Assembly (NCBI GenBank): GCA_900074885.1
Contig: FJUW01000049.1
Span: 241,748-305,747, forward strand
Reading direction: 5' to 3'
DNA: 64,000 nucleotides
Source of the DNA: Rhynchosporium graminicola
Lineage: Eukaryota; Ascomycota; Leotiomycetes; Helotiales; Ploettnerulaceae
In this document: positions 10,520-22,653 of the stretch, in pieces
Position numbering within the stretch: the first letter of the stretch is position 1
How the letters are laid out: every line of letters begins with the position of its first letter
The notes under the pieces: model-generated
What the model saw: the letters and a program-made list of their open reading frames with translations, nothing else
Told to the model about the DNA's origin: nothing
Database searches by the model: none
Program-made: the position numbers and the translations under genes

Positions 10520-13500
10520 TCTCTTTTAAACATCTCTTCAATTCCGTTTCAAGATAAAAAGAAAAGCTGGTGTCGCCACGAGGTCTACATCTGCAGCTTT
10601 CAATATGCACTACGCAAGGAATCTAAAATTCCAAGAAAACCTTCCGGGTATCATAAACGTGGCCATGAAGATACTAGGCAGAGGCAAATGCTCCCCGAAC
10701 TTATATTATACGTCTTGAATCTGACTCCTGCGCCTACAGGTATGGGATGTTCGCTTGACTTCGTCGAAATTGAAGCAATAACCATATCAAATCGAGCCTT
10801 CGCGATATAGCTGTGCACGGAAGTGTTTCACACGCCGCAGGATTTAAACCATCCAAGATTATCAAGGTATTAATGTAATTCCCGTGCTCGTTGTCTTCGC
10901 TTTTGAATGTCGATTCCATCCTCAAAAGTACATTTTGAGAAAGAATATTATCTGACCTAGCTTACTTCCTCCGTAAAAAGCAATTTCGAAGTCGGATTTG
11001 TTGTTCTGATCTGAAAGAGTTTAGTTGCACATAAAATACAAGGATTACCTGGTTCTCTCTGCCTTATCTAGTTTTAGCATTAATATGCTGACGAACATGC
11101 AGTGGTCATACTTCAATACCCGAGAGAATCCATTAAAAATTCTCATTGGTAACACTAGGAGCTGCCTTGCAGAGTTGAAATGATACCACTAAGCCGCTGT
11201 TGGTTCACTTCCTTTGGATCTCATCCGCAGGTATAAGTACTTCTCAAGAATGATTAAACAACTAGCCAGTTCGAATCAGCTTTTTCAACAACGTTATTTC
11301 CCTGCCGTTACCTCTAAGTACCAGGCTCCTAGTTTGTCACGCTGCTGAGATGCTTCGAGCGCCCCCGTCGAGAGTCAAGATCAACAGCTCGGAACATGAG
11401 TGCTCAGTACAACGTTTGATGAATGGATCACTTGATTGTTGTCAAGAGCATCTTCGCTATCATTTCTTCCATTCGGTAACGTAAATACGACTTTTATCGA
11501 CAGTGAATCTACAGAGATCGACCAATCAAACAGTATAGAAGGCTAAGATACGGCGGGGATAATAAGAATCAAGACTATGGTCCTTCTACTCCAACCCCTC
11601 GCCTAGTTCTATCATATTTGTCAACAAAGCGAGACTTTTTGTCGCTGTCCAGCCAGCAGTAAGGAACACTAATTGTGGGCACTAGCTTTTTATACCTATA
11701 TAGAAACTTATCATGTCATATGTACTTGAAAGTATGAATTCGGGAAACGTGGAGTACAAGATTGGTAGATAGCTTCCGGCGTCCAGAGTATGTTTCATAC
11801 ATTGGAGCAGTCTAACGCTCGAGACAGGTTTCAGCGAGCTTCCAAGCTCAGTGTTTCATGCATAGAAACTATGGTCTAAGGAGGCAACCTTAAACAATTA
11901 GCATCCAGCCCTCTACCATATGACATCACCGAGTCGCCCCCTTAAGGTGTAAGTATGCTGCGTGGGCCCCCAGTCTTAATAATTCGTAGGACATTTATGT
12001 ATTGCCGGCTATTTACAATAATATTTCTGGGGATCCACGGAAGAAGAAGATCGCGAGCTAGTTCTTCCTTCTCTTTTTCGTCGTCAAATATTCCACTGCT
12101 GTCGGATTGATATCCAAAGTTTTCTTAGCTCCATGTAAATCAATTATTAAAGACGTGCTCAAATGATAACAATTCCTCGCTTAGGTGCCGGCATTTACAG
12201 GAAACAACAGATTTAGAGGCGGGTTTTTGTTCGATCTTCTAAATTAGTCTGCAAGTACAAAAATCTAGGGAGAATCAACTGGTAGCTGACGTCGTCTCCT
12301 TAAAGATCTCCTGGCACTCCTTGGGCTTCTTAAAGTTGGTTATTTACATGCTTGAGATAATAACCTCAAAAAGACAGCCCAACTAACAACATAAGCGCGG
12401 TGTTAGAAATACGAACTTAAAAACAGAAGAAAACATAGCCACTTTTCGGTCTCGATTTATCACTTATGGTTCGGGACTTGGGAGACAGCTATAAAAAGTT
12501 TGAGAGACTAGAAAATTGTAGCACAGTCACAGTTTGCAAGAAGGGTTGGTCGGGCTGATGGGGCTGCTTAGGATTTCTCAGGAAGTTGTACAGAAATCAA
12601 CATACTTTGATGGCTATTATTTTGAAGCGATTGCAGCTTGGCGACCTTCGAAAACCTAGATGTAAATCTGATATCCTTATGACTATCACGGGTTTTCGAT
12701 GATACCTGTCTAAACACATGTGATTGTCATGAGACCTTTCGCTGCCATTTGATGTTTCAGTGCATGCTATTTCTGTTTTCCAAGTCCTGATTTTGAGGAG
12801 GGCACCGTTCAATTTAGCCTTGTGTTGTAATCTCCATGCTGACTCGCAGCTTGTCGATTCGGACAGAGGCGCCCGAAGAAAGTGAGAGCCGTTCTGTTGC
12901 CTTGTGAATCCCTCGGATATGATAAGATTAAGAATACATTTATTAGTAGGTTCTTTATAGAGAAATCACTGTTGTGCATATTCGTCGTGTAATATCCTAC
13001 CCTTCGCTTGCAGACAGGACCTGTGAAAGATCTGGTGCTATACTCCTTTGAGATACCTGCCCGTAGACGACGATTGTAAACTCATTCGATTGTCGAATTC
13101 CAATACTTCTAACCGTAATCCACAGTCATTCTTCTATAGATACACCCTATGACCTAGGAAAAAGCTAGAACAGGACTAATCAGCGCCACCTGTAAGCAAC
13201 CAGTTCTCAAATAACCCTACGATTCTCATTCCATATTTACTGCGCCATTATAAGTGCAGTGTGTCTTGTCTAAAAGACTCAGCCTACTTAAAGAATTCCT
13301 TAAAACCCCCTGAAGATTAGCTGGGGGAAAGATGTGAGAGAGAAAGGAAAGAAGAAGAATTTGGTTTCTGCCAAGAGATGGGTTGTTGTCATTCTCGCTT
13401 AGAAGAAACGTCTTCTGGCTCATTGACATGGATATAAATGCGAAAATTGATATGAGCCGAAGCTTCTCTGCGGAAGCGCACAAATACTCTAAATTACTTT

Positions 13501-15519
13501 ATATACAGGTAATCATCCTCGGTTCTGATGGCGTATGGTTGGGTCTCCATAAGTCGGTTGGTTCTTGGGTGATATAACCTCGTATAATTCCATGTCTCAT
13601 GGGAGTGGCCTTCTTCATATAGTGTAGGTTTCTAGAGAAATTATAGCTTGAATAATCTAGTCGACGTACAATCGTTGCTAATGAGTACTAGATATTGCAA
13701 AGAATTGATTATCACTGAAGATACATCACCATACCACAGAACACGAAAATAGAGCCTGCAGCGAGCTATTCAATACGATGTCACCACATTTCAGTTGCTT
13801 CTTTACCCGCCTCAGTTTCGGAGCATTTTTCTTGCTGTTGTACAGTCCCTATAATGCCGCATACGCACATTTTAATCTAATAAGGTATGTAAGACACATA
13901 AAATCATTGATTTAGCTCATCATACTAGAGCACACACATTATGGGGGTAGCAGGAAATCTGGATGGGGAAGAAGCCCTTGGCCTTTCCTGCCGCCTCCTT
14001 GTCTCATCAGCTCGCAGCTCTTAAGTCTCATAACCACTGAAGACGCTAAACTCCTCACCACCAGAGTCCAGCGTTACATACTACGTCTTCCACGTCTCGA
14101 TACCTCGTTCAAGCTCTGATTTATGGTAGTTACTGTCGCGTCCGATTAGCACAGGATGTCCTAGTCTTATGCGTTATTGTCGGATCGCGGCTGGCTCCCT
14201 TAACAATCTGTTTGGTTTTATATACACCCTCACCTGATTTCGCACAAGAAAGTAGTGATATCAACTAGATTTAGGAAGATAGGCTGCTGATCACCCCTTC
14301 AAAATATCTGGCGAAGGAAGGAAGGTTCCAATCTGACATTCAAGTGCCTACAAAACTTTCAGATCCTGAAGTATAAGAAGATTTAGAGACTGTCTTCTAA
14401 GCTGCATATCAAAGATGAATGTTCCACTATCAAGATACGACAGTACTTGTGCTGTAAGGTCTACGTCATTTCGGAGCTAGAAGATAGTAGGTTTTCCTGC
14501 TGAAGCACGCCGTGTAGTCGTTGTGAAAAGCTGGTTGATGTTCTGCTGTCATTGCCCAGGGATTAGGCGGGAATAGAGCCTTTGTCGATGTAGAAACACG
14601 GTTTTGCGGTCTCACAGAATGACTTCTCTTGAAAGCAGATATTCTCGGAAGTATATAGCTCATGCACTGCATAGCACTCATTCGCGAAGATGTAAAACAA
14701 AATGACTGCCAAGTCGTCCAAAAGAGGAAGCAGTACTGAATCGTCAATACCCATTCTTGCCCAAGCTTAGATAAAAGCTTCTGAGGGTACGAACATGTGG
14801 CCTTTTATGTGTGATGCTCTCTTGAAGTTGAGATGTATGCATACAAATTAACTTTAGGGAATCCATTCTTCGCTAGCGGCGTCATGTGTGCTGGCTAAAG
14901 CAGCATTACGTGTCTGGTTGTAGTTATGATCCGCTGACGGATCTCGATGTCGTGAGGCAGCTGGGCGACCTTTATGGATAGTTGTCTGAAAATTTAGGAG
15001 TACTAGTATCGCTCGCTATTCATCTGAAAAATTCGGGTGAGATGAGCATGCATGGCCCTACTGAGTAGATATGAGCCATGTATCGCCAGCTTGTCGGCTT
15101 CCCAGGACTTTGAAGGATCTGAGTGTCGAAATCCTGACTGCACGGGCAGAAAGATCCTGCCCAGCAGAGGACAACGCTTATAAGCAAATGACTTCTGCGC
15201 ATCTCCCTGAGCACCCCGCTTATCAAGTTTCCACGACTGCTGAGGCTTCCTCAGAAGGACTTGTGGGGTAACGCTAGCAGAATGCACGTAGACCATTCTC
15301 AAACGGAAAGACAGCAGGCTTAATGTGTATGTGTTCCATTGTAAAGCCACGCAGTCTAAACTCCTCATCTGCGTGTATCCCATGCTCTAGCGCTTGACCA
15401 ACAACAAAAATCCATAAACAATGTACGTGTACCAATCCGCAAGAACTCCGTCGTCTTGTCGCATGTGAATCTTCGCATCTTTGGAATTATTCGTTCGCCT
15501 CTATCGATCGTTGTCTAAT
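10520..15519. other. Intergenic, gene-poor
   Basis: About 5 kb without a supportable gene. Base composition returns to ordinary CA/TG content just outside the 3' LTR. Short open frames around 14466-14754 and 15003-15383 (minus) show no recognisable domain and no convincing exon chain. Confidence 0.55.
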
Positions 15520-15842
15520 CTATTTCTTCTTCGTGTCGGCGACAGCACCGCCCGCAGCTTTCTTCGCATCCGCTGGCAAATCTGTTAGTGGACATTCACA
15601 GTGCAGTAGAAAGTCCTTGGCTAGAGAGTACGTACCAGCGGCTTGCTTCTCCCTCATCTTCTGAGCGACTGCCTCCTTCTCGCGCTGCATCTCTGACCCG
15701 GTCATGGAATTTCCATTCTTCTACAAAAGGTCCCAACAGTCAGCCCAAAGCATTGGAATGATTTGACGTGAGAATGTACCTGACTCGCCAGCTTCTTCTG
15801 GTTAGCCTCACGAGCCTTATCTCTCTGATTCCCTCTGGCCAT
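15520..15842 (-). CDS. SERF/4F5-family small highly charged protein
   Basis: Three exons (15842-15780, 15720-15636, 15572-15520) give a 66-residue protein starting MARGNQRDKAREANQKK. This is the conserved N-terminal signature of the small EDRK-rich factor (4F5) family. Intron 1 is 59 nt (GTACAT...GTAG). Intron 2 is 63 nt, with a CACTAAC branch site and TTTGCCAG acceptor, chosen over an earlier AG because it yields the family-like EKQAAADAKKAA. The protein is almost entirely Lys/Glu/Ala/Gln and probably disordered. Metazoan SERF promotes amyloid aggregation and fungal members are little studied, so the cellular role here is not known. It lies head-to-head with the membrane-protein gene at 17096. 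Confidence 0.85.
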
Positions 15843-17095
15843 GTTGAGTGATTTCAAGTGTCCGCGGTGCTTTCGAAAGAGGCTTCGGGGTTTTTCTTGT
15901 CTGGTTCGCTTTCGTAGAGAGGAAATTGGATACCGGACAACCGACTATTAGATGGACTGGCCGATTTATTTTTAGCCTGGACCTGCGTTAGGAGATGGAG
16001 TTGATCCGCTTCCGAGTCACATGCTTGGATGTCTTGGCGTGACTTGTCTAGAGGTCACCCCATGTCAACACATCGTTCCAATTTGTCTTTGTGTACTATG
16101 ATTTCCGAAGCGTCAAAGGATATTTCAGAGTCATAGTCTCGGGAGGACTCGTCAAAGATCTTACCGGTACTCCAGTACTCGGACTATTCAGAGAAACATC
16201 TGGACCACCACTTGCTTGCTGTTTGGATGATCTTGAAACACAGCCTCTAAGCGCGATCGTCCAATAAACAAGATGTCACAAACCTCCTACGAAACAGACT
16301 TTAAGGCTTATTGCATGAGCTCTCCCGGCCTGCCAGCTATGCAACGCGTTGATTACAGTCCCTATTGGCTAGAATCAGAAGATCTACTCCTAGATGAGCG
16401 CTGTATGCCACCCATTTACCCCCATCAAGCGTCCAATGCTGGCGTGTAACTCGGCCACAGACAGCGATGAGGCTCGAGGAGTTTCCAACGGAAGTGTCAC
16501 TGACCAAGATATCTCCTCCGCCACCTGTCGTCTGTCCCAGAACCCCGCGAAGTATCTCTTCTCGCGCGCTCGGAAGCCCCAAAGGTCGAGTGTTGGCCGC
16601 CTGTTCTCGACATCATTCGTTCGAAGAGGCCTACCCTAACTTCTGGAACAAAGGCATAGTACAAACTCCACAATAGACCAGAGAGCCCGAACTGCGTCTC
16701 TTTCGCGTTTGTACGAACTGATAAAGGCGGCCGTCCTTGTCGTGGTGAATCATTCTTATACCCGAGGCGTCCCCTTGTTTGGTTCCTATTGTCCATCATT
16801 CGCGAATTTCGTCTTTCATTCACGTCGTCTATCTTTAACGCACCCACAATGCTACAATAGCTAGCTATTGTCCAATAATTTCCTACATAATCTATATATC
16901 TCTCGTCATTTGCAAGTTTTCTTTCCAACAATTTCAAAACTCGTTCTTTCAAACGCAGCACAATTTCAACCACTCTTCTGCAGGCAGTTGATATCTACAA
17001 CACCAATACGACGATTTCAATCACTGTAAGTCTTGATCTTTCCACTTGGATCGACTTCCATACTGACAATACCAGAACCTTAAACAACGCTCACG
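15843..17095. other. Divergent intergenic region
   Basis: It separates the SERF gene (minus) from the membrane-protein gene (plus). The ~480-nt open frame on the minus strand inside it (16497-16973) begins at a non-ATG codon and has no family signature, so I treat the stretch as promoters and 5' UTRs. Confidence 0.5.
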
Positions 17096-18038
17096 ATGTT
17101 CTCAGAATCAAAAATTACAGGTGCTGGCTACATCACCTTGAATGTTATCCGAGCACTCAACATCATTTCTCTCCTCCTGGTCGTCGTTGCAAGCTGGATC
17201 ATGCTTGTTATGACTGTCAAAACCTCTAACGTCGGTTCCCCACCTCCTGTCTTCGAAGATCTTCAGCTAATCATCCAAACAGTTCTTCTTCTTCGATGGC
17301 GTCTCGCACTTCATTACAAGCAGTATCGGTCTCTTCCTCGTCGTGTCCGAAGTCAACCTCTTCCGCTCGTACTTCATCGGTCATTGGCCCATGCTCAGTC
17401 CTGAACATGGCTTTGTCTTCCTCGGACTGTCCATGATCGTCCTCGGTTTCAACATTCTTGGAAATCTGAACAAGGCTGCTACGAGTATTGAGAACCTGGG
17501 CTTGCCAATGTGGAGAATTGTCATCTCATCTGGTGTTCTCACTGCAGTCATAGGATTTTTCAACATCATTGCCGTAAGTTCCCTCAAACCTCATCTTCCT
17601 CCGGGTTCTGCTAACAAGAACCAGACCTACGTCTTCTGTGACTCCAAACTCAACATCACCGGCCGTCAAGTCCGTAGCCACGGCGCCTCCATTCCCCAGG
17701 AGCCCATGAAAAAGACCTTCAGCCTCTCCAGCGGTTCTTTTCACCGTTCCGTGTCCGAAACGCTCCCAAGCTACCACGCACCACCTGCCGACCGTCAGAA
17801 GTCACGCTTCTCATTCAGACTACCAGTTCGCAGCTCCAAGCTCCCAATCTCACACCCGATCATACAGGATAATGAGCAGTTCGCCAAGTGGGATGAGTCA
17901 AGAAGCTCGCCTGTTGCGCCGGGTCTTGCTGTCCAACGTCCTCCTACTGCGTTGCATCCTTATCACCAGGGTGTTCCTAATCCGCCTCCACCACCTTCGT
18001 CGAGATACAGTGTTGTCAGCAACATGACGAGATTCTAG
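17096..18038 (+). CDS. Four-helix fungal membrane protein of unknown function
   Basis: Three exons (17096-17230, 17283-17573, 17625-18038) encode 279 residues. Intron 1 (52 nt, GTCGGT donor) is required to join MTVKTSN to FFFFDGVSHFI. Intron 2 is 51 nt (GTAAGT...ACCAG) and is in frame without a stop. About residues 15-40, 50-68, 85-105 and 115-140 are hydrophobic and look like four membrane spans. The C-terminal ~130 residues are hydrophilic, rich in Ser/Pro/Arg, with a run of prolines (NPPPPPSSRYS) near the end, and probably form a cytosolic tail. I recognise the general look of a conserved fungal integral membrane protein but no characterised family, and assign no function. Confidence 0.8.
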
Positions 18039-18609
18039 ATGATGGTTGGGATAGTCGCTGGAAGGACATGAAGCATTCGCGATGGTGCCTAGGATTTCGT
18101 GATTTTTTTTGTCTCTATGTTCATAAAATACCCGCTCCTTCAAGAGCACTATTCCACACGTCGTATTTTTTGGTACTTCGATTTCGAGACTGAACAGGGT
18201 TTTCGGCGCATAGGAGTCATATCTGCCTGGGTAGCTGAGACCAAAGAGCAGTTTCGTTTGAAAACCTGTTTATAGTAATTGACAAGAGCAAAATGTTGAA
18301 CAAAACTGCAATCTCGATACTCGTCTTAATTTTTGACGTAAAGAATCTGACATGTCTGAAAGTGAATCAAGGCAAAAAAAAAAAGGTAGACTCGAGCCTG
18401 ATTCCGCAAAACGAACGGTCTCGCCCGGTAAAGCTAAGCTCCACAAAAGCTTTCCCGTTCCGTTACACTGGACCCAGACTACTCACTACATTCCACTACC
18501 TCAAGTTCTCCACACTAGATACCTATCTATGCTTCTCCCCCGACTCCAATACACATCTCGTACACTATCTCGAAAGACACACTTTGTGACAGCATCGCGC
18601 AGATACACA
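18039..18609. other. Intergenic: 3' UTR and guanylate kinase promoter
   Basis: A tandem plus-strand gap of about 570 nt. It contains an A-run near 18375 and a C/T-rich, CA-rich segment just before the next ATG, typical of a fungal 5' leader. No gene is seen. Confidence 0.5.
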
Positions 18610-19539
18610 ATGGCGCCAGGTATGTCTTTCTCTCACTACCATACCACATTACTTCACGAACTCAGTACCCCTCCACATCCTCTTCCCTTCACTTCCTCAA
18701 CAACCTCTACAGCGCAGCCCTCCCTCCCCAATTATACACCCTCCTAAAAACCCCCATAGTTCCCTCTGACCTCCGGCCAATCATAATCTCCGGCCCCTCC
18801 GGCGTGGGAAAAGGCACACTTTACAAGCTCCTCCTCGACCGTCACCCCTCCATCTTCGCAACCTCGATCTCACACACGACACGCGCTCCTCGGCCCGGCG
18901 AGACGCGCGATGTCGATTACTATTACACGGATAACGAGACGTTTGAGCGCATGATAGAGGAGGGGGGGTTCGTGGAACATGCGAAGTTTGGGGGGAATAG
19001 GTATGGGACTAGTAAGAAGATGATTGGGGAGGTTACGGCTGGAGGGAGGGTGGTCGTGCTGGACATTGAGATGGAGGTTTGTTCTCCGTTCTCTTTCTTT
19101 CTTATTTCCCTTTCGCCTTGTATGCTGGAAGAATGGTTGGAGTTTTGCATACTCGGGACTTGCTACGGAGTCATTAGAATCGGAACCCGCGTTGCCTTTC
19201 TCTCCATGCTCATTCTTCCTCCTACCTAATCATCGCAGCACGAATACTAAATAACTGCCAACCTAGGGCGTCAAACAAATCAAAAACTCCCACCTCTCCG
19301 CACGCTACATATTCATCGCACCGCCCTCAATGGCCGAGTTAGAAAGACGTCTCCGGAACCGCGGCACTGAAAAAGAAGAGTCGATCCAAAAACGACTCGC
19401 GCAAGCCGAGAACGAGATGGCGTATAGTAGGGTGGAGGGCGTGCACGATCTGATTATCGTGAATGAGGATCTGGAGGAGGCGTATGAGAAGCTGGAAAGG
19501 TTTATTTTTGAGGGGGCGAAGGGGGATGAGCAGGCGTAG
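18610..19539 (+). CDS. GUK1: Guanylate kinase
   Basis: The enzyme phosphorylates GMP to GDP with ATP in the cytosol and is essential in the GTP pathway. Three exons (18610-18619, 18760-19076, 19267-19539) give 199 residues, near the usual ~190-200. The first coding exon is only 10 nt (ATG GCG CCA G), followed by a 140-nt intron with GTATGT donor. Joining at CATAG|TT gives MAPVPSDLRPIIISGPSGVGKG, matching fungal enzymes. The P-loop GPSGVGKGT is at residues 15-23. TTRAPRPGE and the DYYY segment form the GMP-binding region. Intron 2 (190 nt) splits LDIEME from GVKQIK. Later conserved parts are RYIFIAPPS and a lid-like region with RLRNRGTE. Confidence 0.95.
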
Positions 19540-20213
19540 AAAGCTGGGAGTGCCGAAGGAGCAGGAACTAGTGTTTTGGACTGATGTGGACGGTGGTGGG
19601 AAATATCAAAAAGGGGTAGAGATCCAAATCGAGGAATAAGCACGGCTTGGGGATACTGGTGTAAACGTGTTCAGAAATTTAGAGGTGCATGTTGGATGAT
19701 TCCCATTGCCTATCATAGAGAGGAAGCTTGAGCATGGAGTGTACATAGAGGATTAGAAGAGATCCAACCCAATAACATGAACCACAAGCCACAAAGCTAC
19801 AGTTCAACGTGACTGCGACTGGGGGGAAATTTCGAGCATGTTGTGGCCATTCATTATGCAGTGAATGGTTGATATAGATCAGCACTAGGCATCTTGGAAA
19901 TCCAGTTGATAACTTCGATCAGAAAAGGAGTTCCCTTGATTTCCTATCCGTGGAGAGGTATCTGAGAAGGCTAATTAAGCAAAGAAGAAATATGGAAAAG
20001 TACACAAATAGTGAAGGAAGAGTAGAGCCCCGGCCATTAAAAACGCTCTCCTTGGCCTGCTCAAGAAAATTCTGGGGTTTCATCCTCATCTGTAAACCTC
20101 CTCTAGAATAAAGTTGCTTTTCCGAAGAAGCACCCGTCCAATCCATTCCAATCATCGTTGTTCTTGCTATCATAACAACCCTCGCCATAACACCCAACCA
20201 ACATCCAATTGCA
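19540..20213. other. Convergent intergenic region
   Basis: 3' ends of guanylate kinase (plus) and septin (minus) face each other across about 670 nt. No ORF or repeat is supportable. Confidence 0.5.
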
Positions 20214-21363
20214 TTAGTAGCCGTTCATGGTCATTCGCTGAGAGTTTCTGCTCAATTCCCTATCGGCTGATGGACTGATGGGACGGGAGCCAGCATGGCC
20301 TACTGCGCTGTTCTCTTTAAGTGCGAGTAATTGCTTGGCACGGAATGTCTCGTAGTGGATTTGCGAGGTGGTTTCTATGAGATCTTGGAGATGGGTTCGG
20401 GTGAGGAAGTTTCGGAGATAGACGAACTCGCAGTGGGTCTCATCCTCGACGTTGATGACTCCCCATCTATTTTGGCGGCCACGGACTTGCTTGCCTCCTA
20501 CGATGATTGACTTCTCGGATCCGACGACAGCGAATGGGATGATGCTCTAATTTTACTTAGCATATGCTGATTGGTGTTGAGTGGGGACTAGTACCTTGAT
20601 CTGGGCGTTCAAAGCACGCTCTTCCTCGTCAAATTCATCGTTCTCGTATGGGTACATCTTCAGATTGTGGAAAGCAAACTCCTCCTTTATGCGCTCCTTA
20701 AATGCTTGTCTCTCCTCAAGGGTCAAAGAATCGGACTTCGCAATGACTGGAACTACATTGACCACATCCGAGAGCTTCTTCAGCACAACGATATCAATTG
20801 GCTTCAAAGCATGGCCAGATGGCTGAATAAAGAACAAGCAGCAGTGGATACGGGTATCTTGAATATAACGTTCACGTTGGGCTGTGAGTTCCTTGCGGAG
20901 ATATGCGGAGTGTTGATCTTTAATGTACTTTACGATTGGGTCCCAACATCTGTCGTTGTTGACTTGATCGCCGTAGCCTGGGGTATCGACAATGTTCAGG
21001 CGTAGACGGACTCCGTTCTCTTCGATGATGTGGGATACTGTCTGGATTTCGGTGGTGGATCGTACAGGTTCGTCGGGGGTAAGTCTTCCTTTGGAATCGA
21101 TCAAGTGCGAGGCAAAGATGGTGTTGATCAGTGTTGACTTTCCAAGACCGGTTTGTCCTGAGCAGGTAGTTAGTTAATGCGCGAGCCAATGGTTCACATA
21201 TAAGTAGATCTGGAGCAAACTACCTACCAACACAGATGACATTGAACTGGAAACCGCGCTTCAAGAGCTTGCGCTCAATCTGCGATGTGATACTATCGAA
21301 ACCGACGTGGCTACGTGGGTACACAGATTGCTGGGGAGCATGTCTATCCTGGATAGTTGCCAT
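20214..21363 (-). CDS. CDC10: Septin, Cdc10 class
   Basis: A GTP-binding cytoskeletal protein that co-polymerises with other septins into filaments at septa and growth sites. Three exons (21363-21228, 21157-20595, 20546-20214) encode 343 residues. Intron 1 (70 nt) splits the P-loop codon V-G; intron 2 is 48 nt. Visible motifs are the polybasic segment ERKLLKRG before the G domain, P-loop GQTGLGKS (residues 46-53), DTPGYGD (switch II), AKSD (guanine specificity) and the septin unique element ending NRWGVINVEDETHCEFVYLRN. The C-terminus stops soon after KQLLALKEN without a coiled coil, which is typical of Cdc10/AspD and unlike Cdc3, Cdc11 or Cdc12. It is divergent from MRPL32. Confidence 0.95.
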
Positions 21364-21712
21364 TATTGCGAAGGGAGGGAGGAATTAAAAACTAGGCACA
21401 GAAATTCTTCTGCCAGGTACTCGGGTTTAGGAAAAAGGGAATTTAGGTTGAGACTGGTTGCAAGGAAATAAAGAGGGTATGGCAACTGCTCTGTTCTCTC
21501 CGCAAAAATAAGCTGTAGAATGGTCGCGCTCCTGGAAAAGGGGGAAGGGGCCCATCACTTGGCACTAGTCTCGTCTCGGCTTAGACCCTGCATACACCCC
21601 TACCAGTATCGGATTCAAAGATTGCTTCACGAGAGATGCACAATTGGGTGTAACCGGGCAGAAATCAATTGACTACCTATCAATCTAGGCATCAGCATCG
21701 CCATTTTTCACG
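21364..21712. promoter_or_regulatory. Shared promoter region of CDC10 and MRPL32
   Basis: A 349-nt gap between divergent start codons must hold both promoters and 5' leaders. No clear TATA box was identified. Confidence 0.45.
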
Positions 21713-22360
21713 ATGACGACAATCCACACCACCACCTCTTCCATTCTCTCATCATTCCTCCCACGCGTCTCCGCCGCGTCAATTTCCAACACCTCGAGGT
21801 TTACCACTCTCTACTCCCGCCAATTGTCCCTTCCAATCATCCCAACTCTAGCCTTTGCTATCCCTTCCGCCATACATCTCAATGTGCCAGGACTGCTAGA
21901 AGGGCTATGGGAGTCAGTACTGCGGGCTGTACCGAAGAAAAAGACCTCGCACATGAAGAAGAGAACGAGGCAGATGGCAGGAAAGGGACTGAAGGACGTG
22001 ACGGCTTTGAATAGGTGTTCGGCATGTGGTGCTCTCAAGAGATCGCATTTGCTGTGCCCATATTGTGTACAACGTAGGTCTTATAGTATGCTTTTTTAAT
22101 ATCTAGAAACTAATTTCTGTATAGAGGTAAAGGTTATGTTGAAGGAAACTTTGAACCCGACGAAGAACCCGAATGTGTCCCTCCCAAATCCAGATTTGGA
22201 AGCAAAGCAGGCAGCATTTGCGAAGGCTCGAATGGCACGCAAGGAACAGCGGGCAGAATTAGCATCAACGAAGTCTCAAGGGGTACGCAAGGGACAGCGG
22301 GCAGAATTAAAACGTAATACTGGTATGAAGGATGAGGCCGAACCAGAGAGTACATTGTGA
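21713..22360 (+). CDS. MRPL32: Mitochondrial large-subunit ribosomal protein bL32m
   Basis: Two exons (21713-22073, 22125-22360; 51-nt intron, GTAGGT...TATAG) encode 198 residues. The N-terminal ~70 residues are Ser/Thr/Arg-rich and lack acidic residues at first, as expected of a mitochondrial presequence. The L32 core starts at AVPKKKTSHMKKRTRQMAGK, followed by a zinc ribbon made of CSAC and CPYC. Yeast MrpL32 is known to be matured by the m-AAA protease; a similar fate is plausible here. The C-terminal tail is longer than the bacterial protein and contains an imperfect in-frame duplication (RKEQRAEL and RKGQRAEL). Downstream SKI8 begins 294 nt after the stop on the same strand. Confidence 0.93.
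22235..22309 (+). repeat. In-frame 48-nt-period duplication in the bL32m tail
   Basis: A 27-nt unit (ACGCAAGG.ACAGCGGGCAG core) at 22235-22261 recurs at 22283-22309 with two mismatches. The 48-nt spacing preserves frame and doubles a basic RK.QRAEL peptide. Confidence 0.8.
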
Positions 22361-22653
22361 TCCAGTTGTGTTGCATAAGATTAGCATCAGGCGTTTTGGG
22401 GTTTGGACTGAATTGTGTCCTGTTGAGGACATCAGATGGATCTGTACAAGTAAACATGTATTTCAGAAGTAAAATGATGCTCTACCATTGAGACTGTTCT
22501 AACCTCACATGATGAAGTTTCTTGTAATATTCTAGCTGTGAAATGTTAGCGTGATCCCATCATTGTTGACTTTCCACCCCGCCAAAGCTCCATGTCCAGT
22601 ACCTCTACACGCCCTCTTTCCAATACTTGACATGCACTTCACCTTACGTGACA
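22361..22653. other. Short intergenic region before SKI8
   Basis: A gap of 293 nt between tandem genes, carrying the MRPL32 3' UTR and SKI8 promoter; nothing else was seen. Confidence 0.5.

Noticed and set aside
10487..10810. Open frame starting inside the 3' LTR
   Set aside because: It begins in the spared outer end of the LTR and runs into flanking DNA. It has no domain and is a chance frame.
14466..14754. Two overlapping minus-strand frames that look weakly protein-like
   Set aside because: They are in different frames, have no splice signals that join them, and match no family I recognise.
15003..15383. 126-codon minus-strand frame
   Set aside because: The composition is not convincing, there is no domain and no exon partner, and it is overlapped by other frames on both strands.
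16497..16973. 158-codon minus-strand frame between two divergent genes
   Set aside because: The first codon is not ATG and the sequence has no family character. The region fits promoters and leaders of the neighbouring genes.
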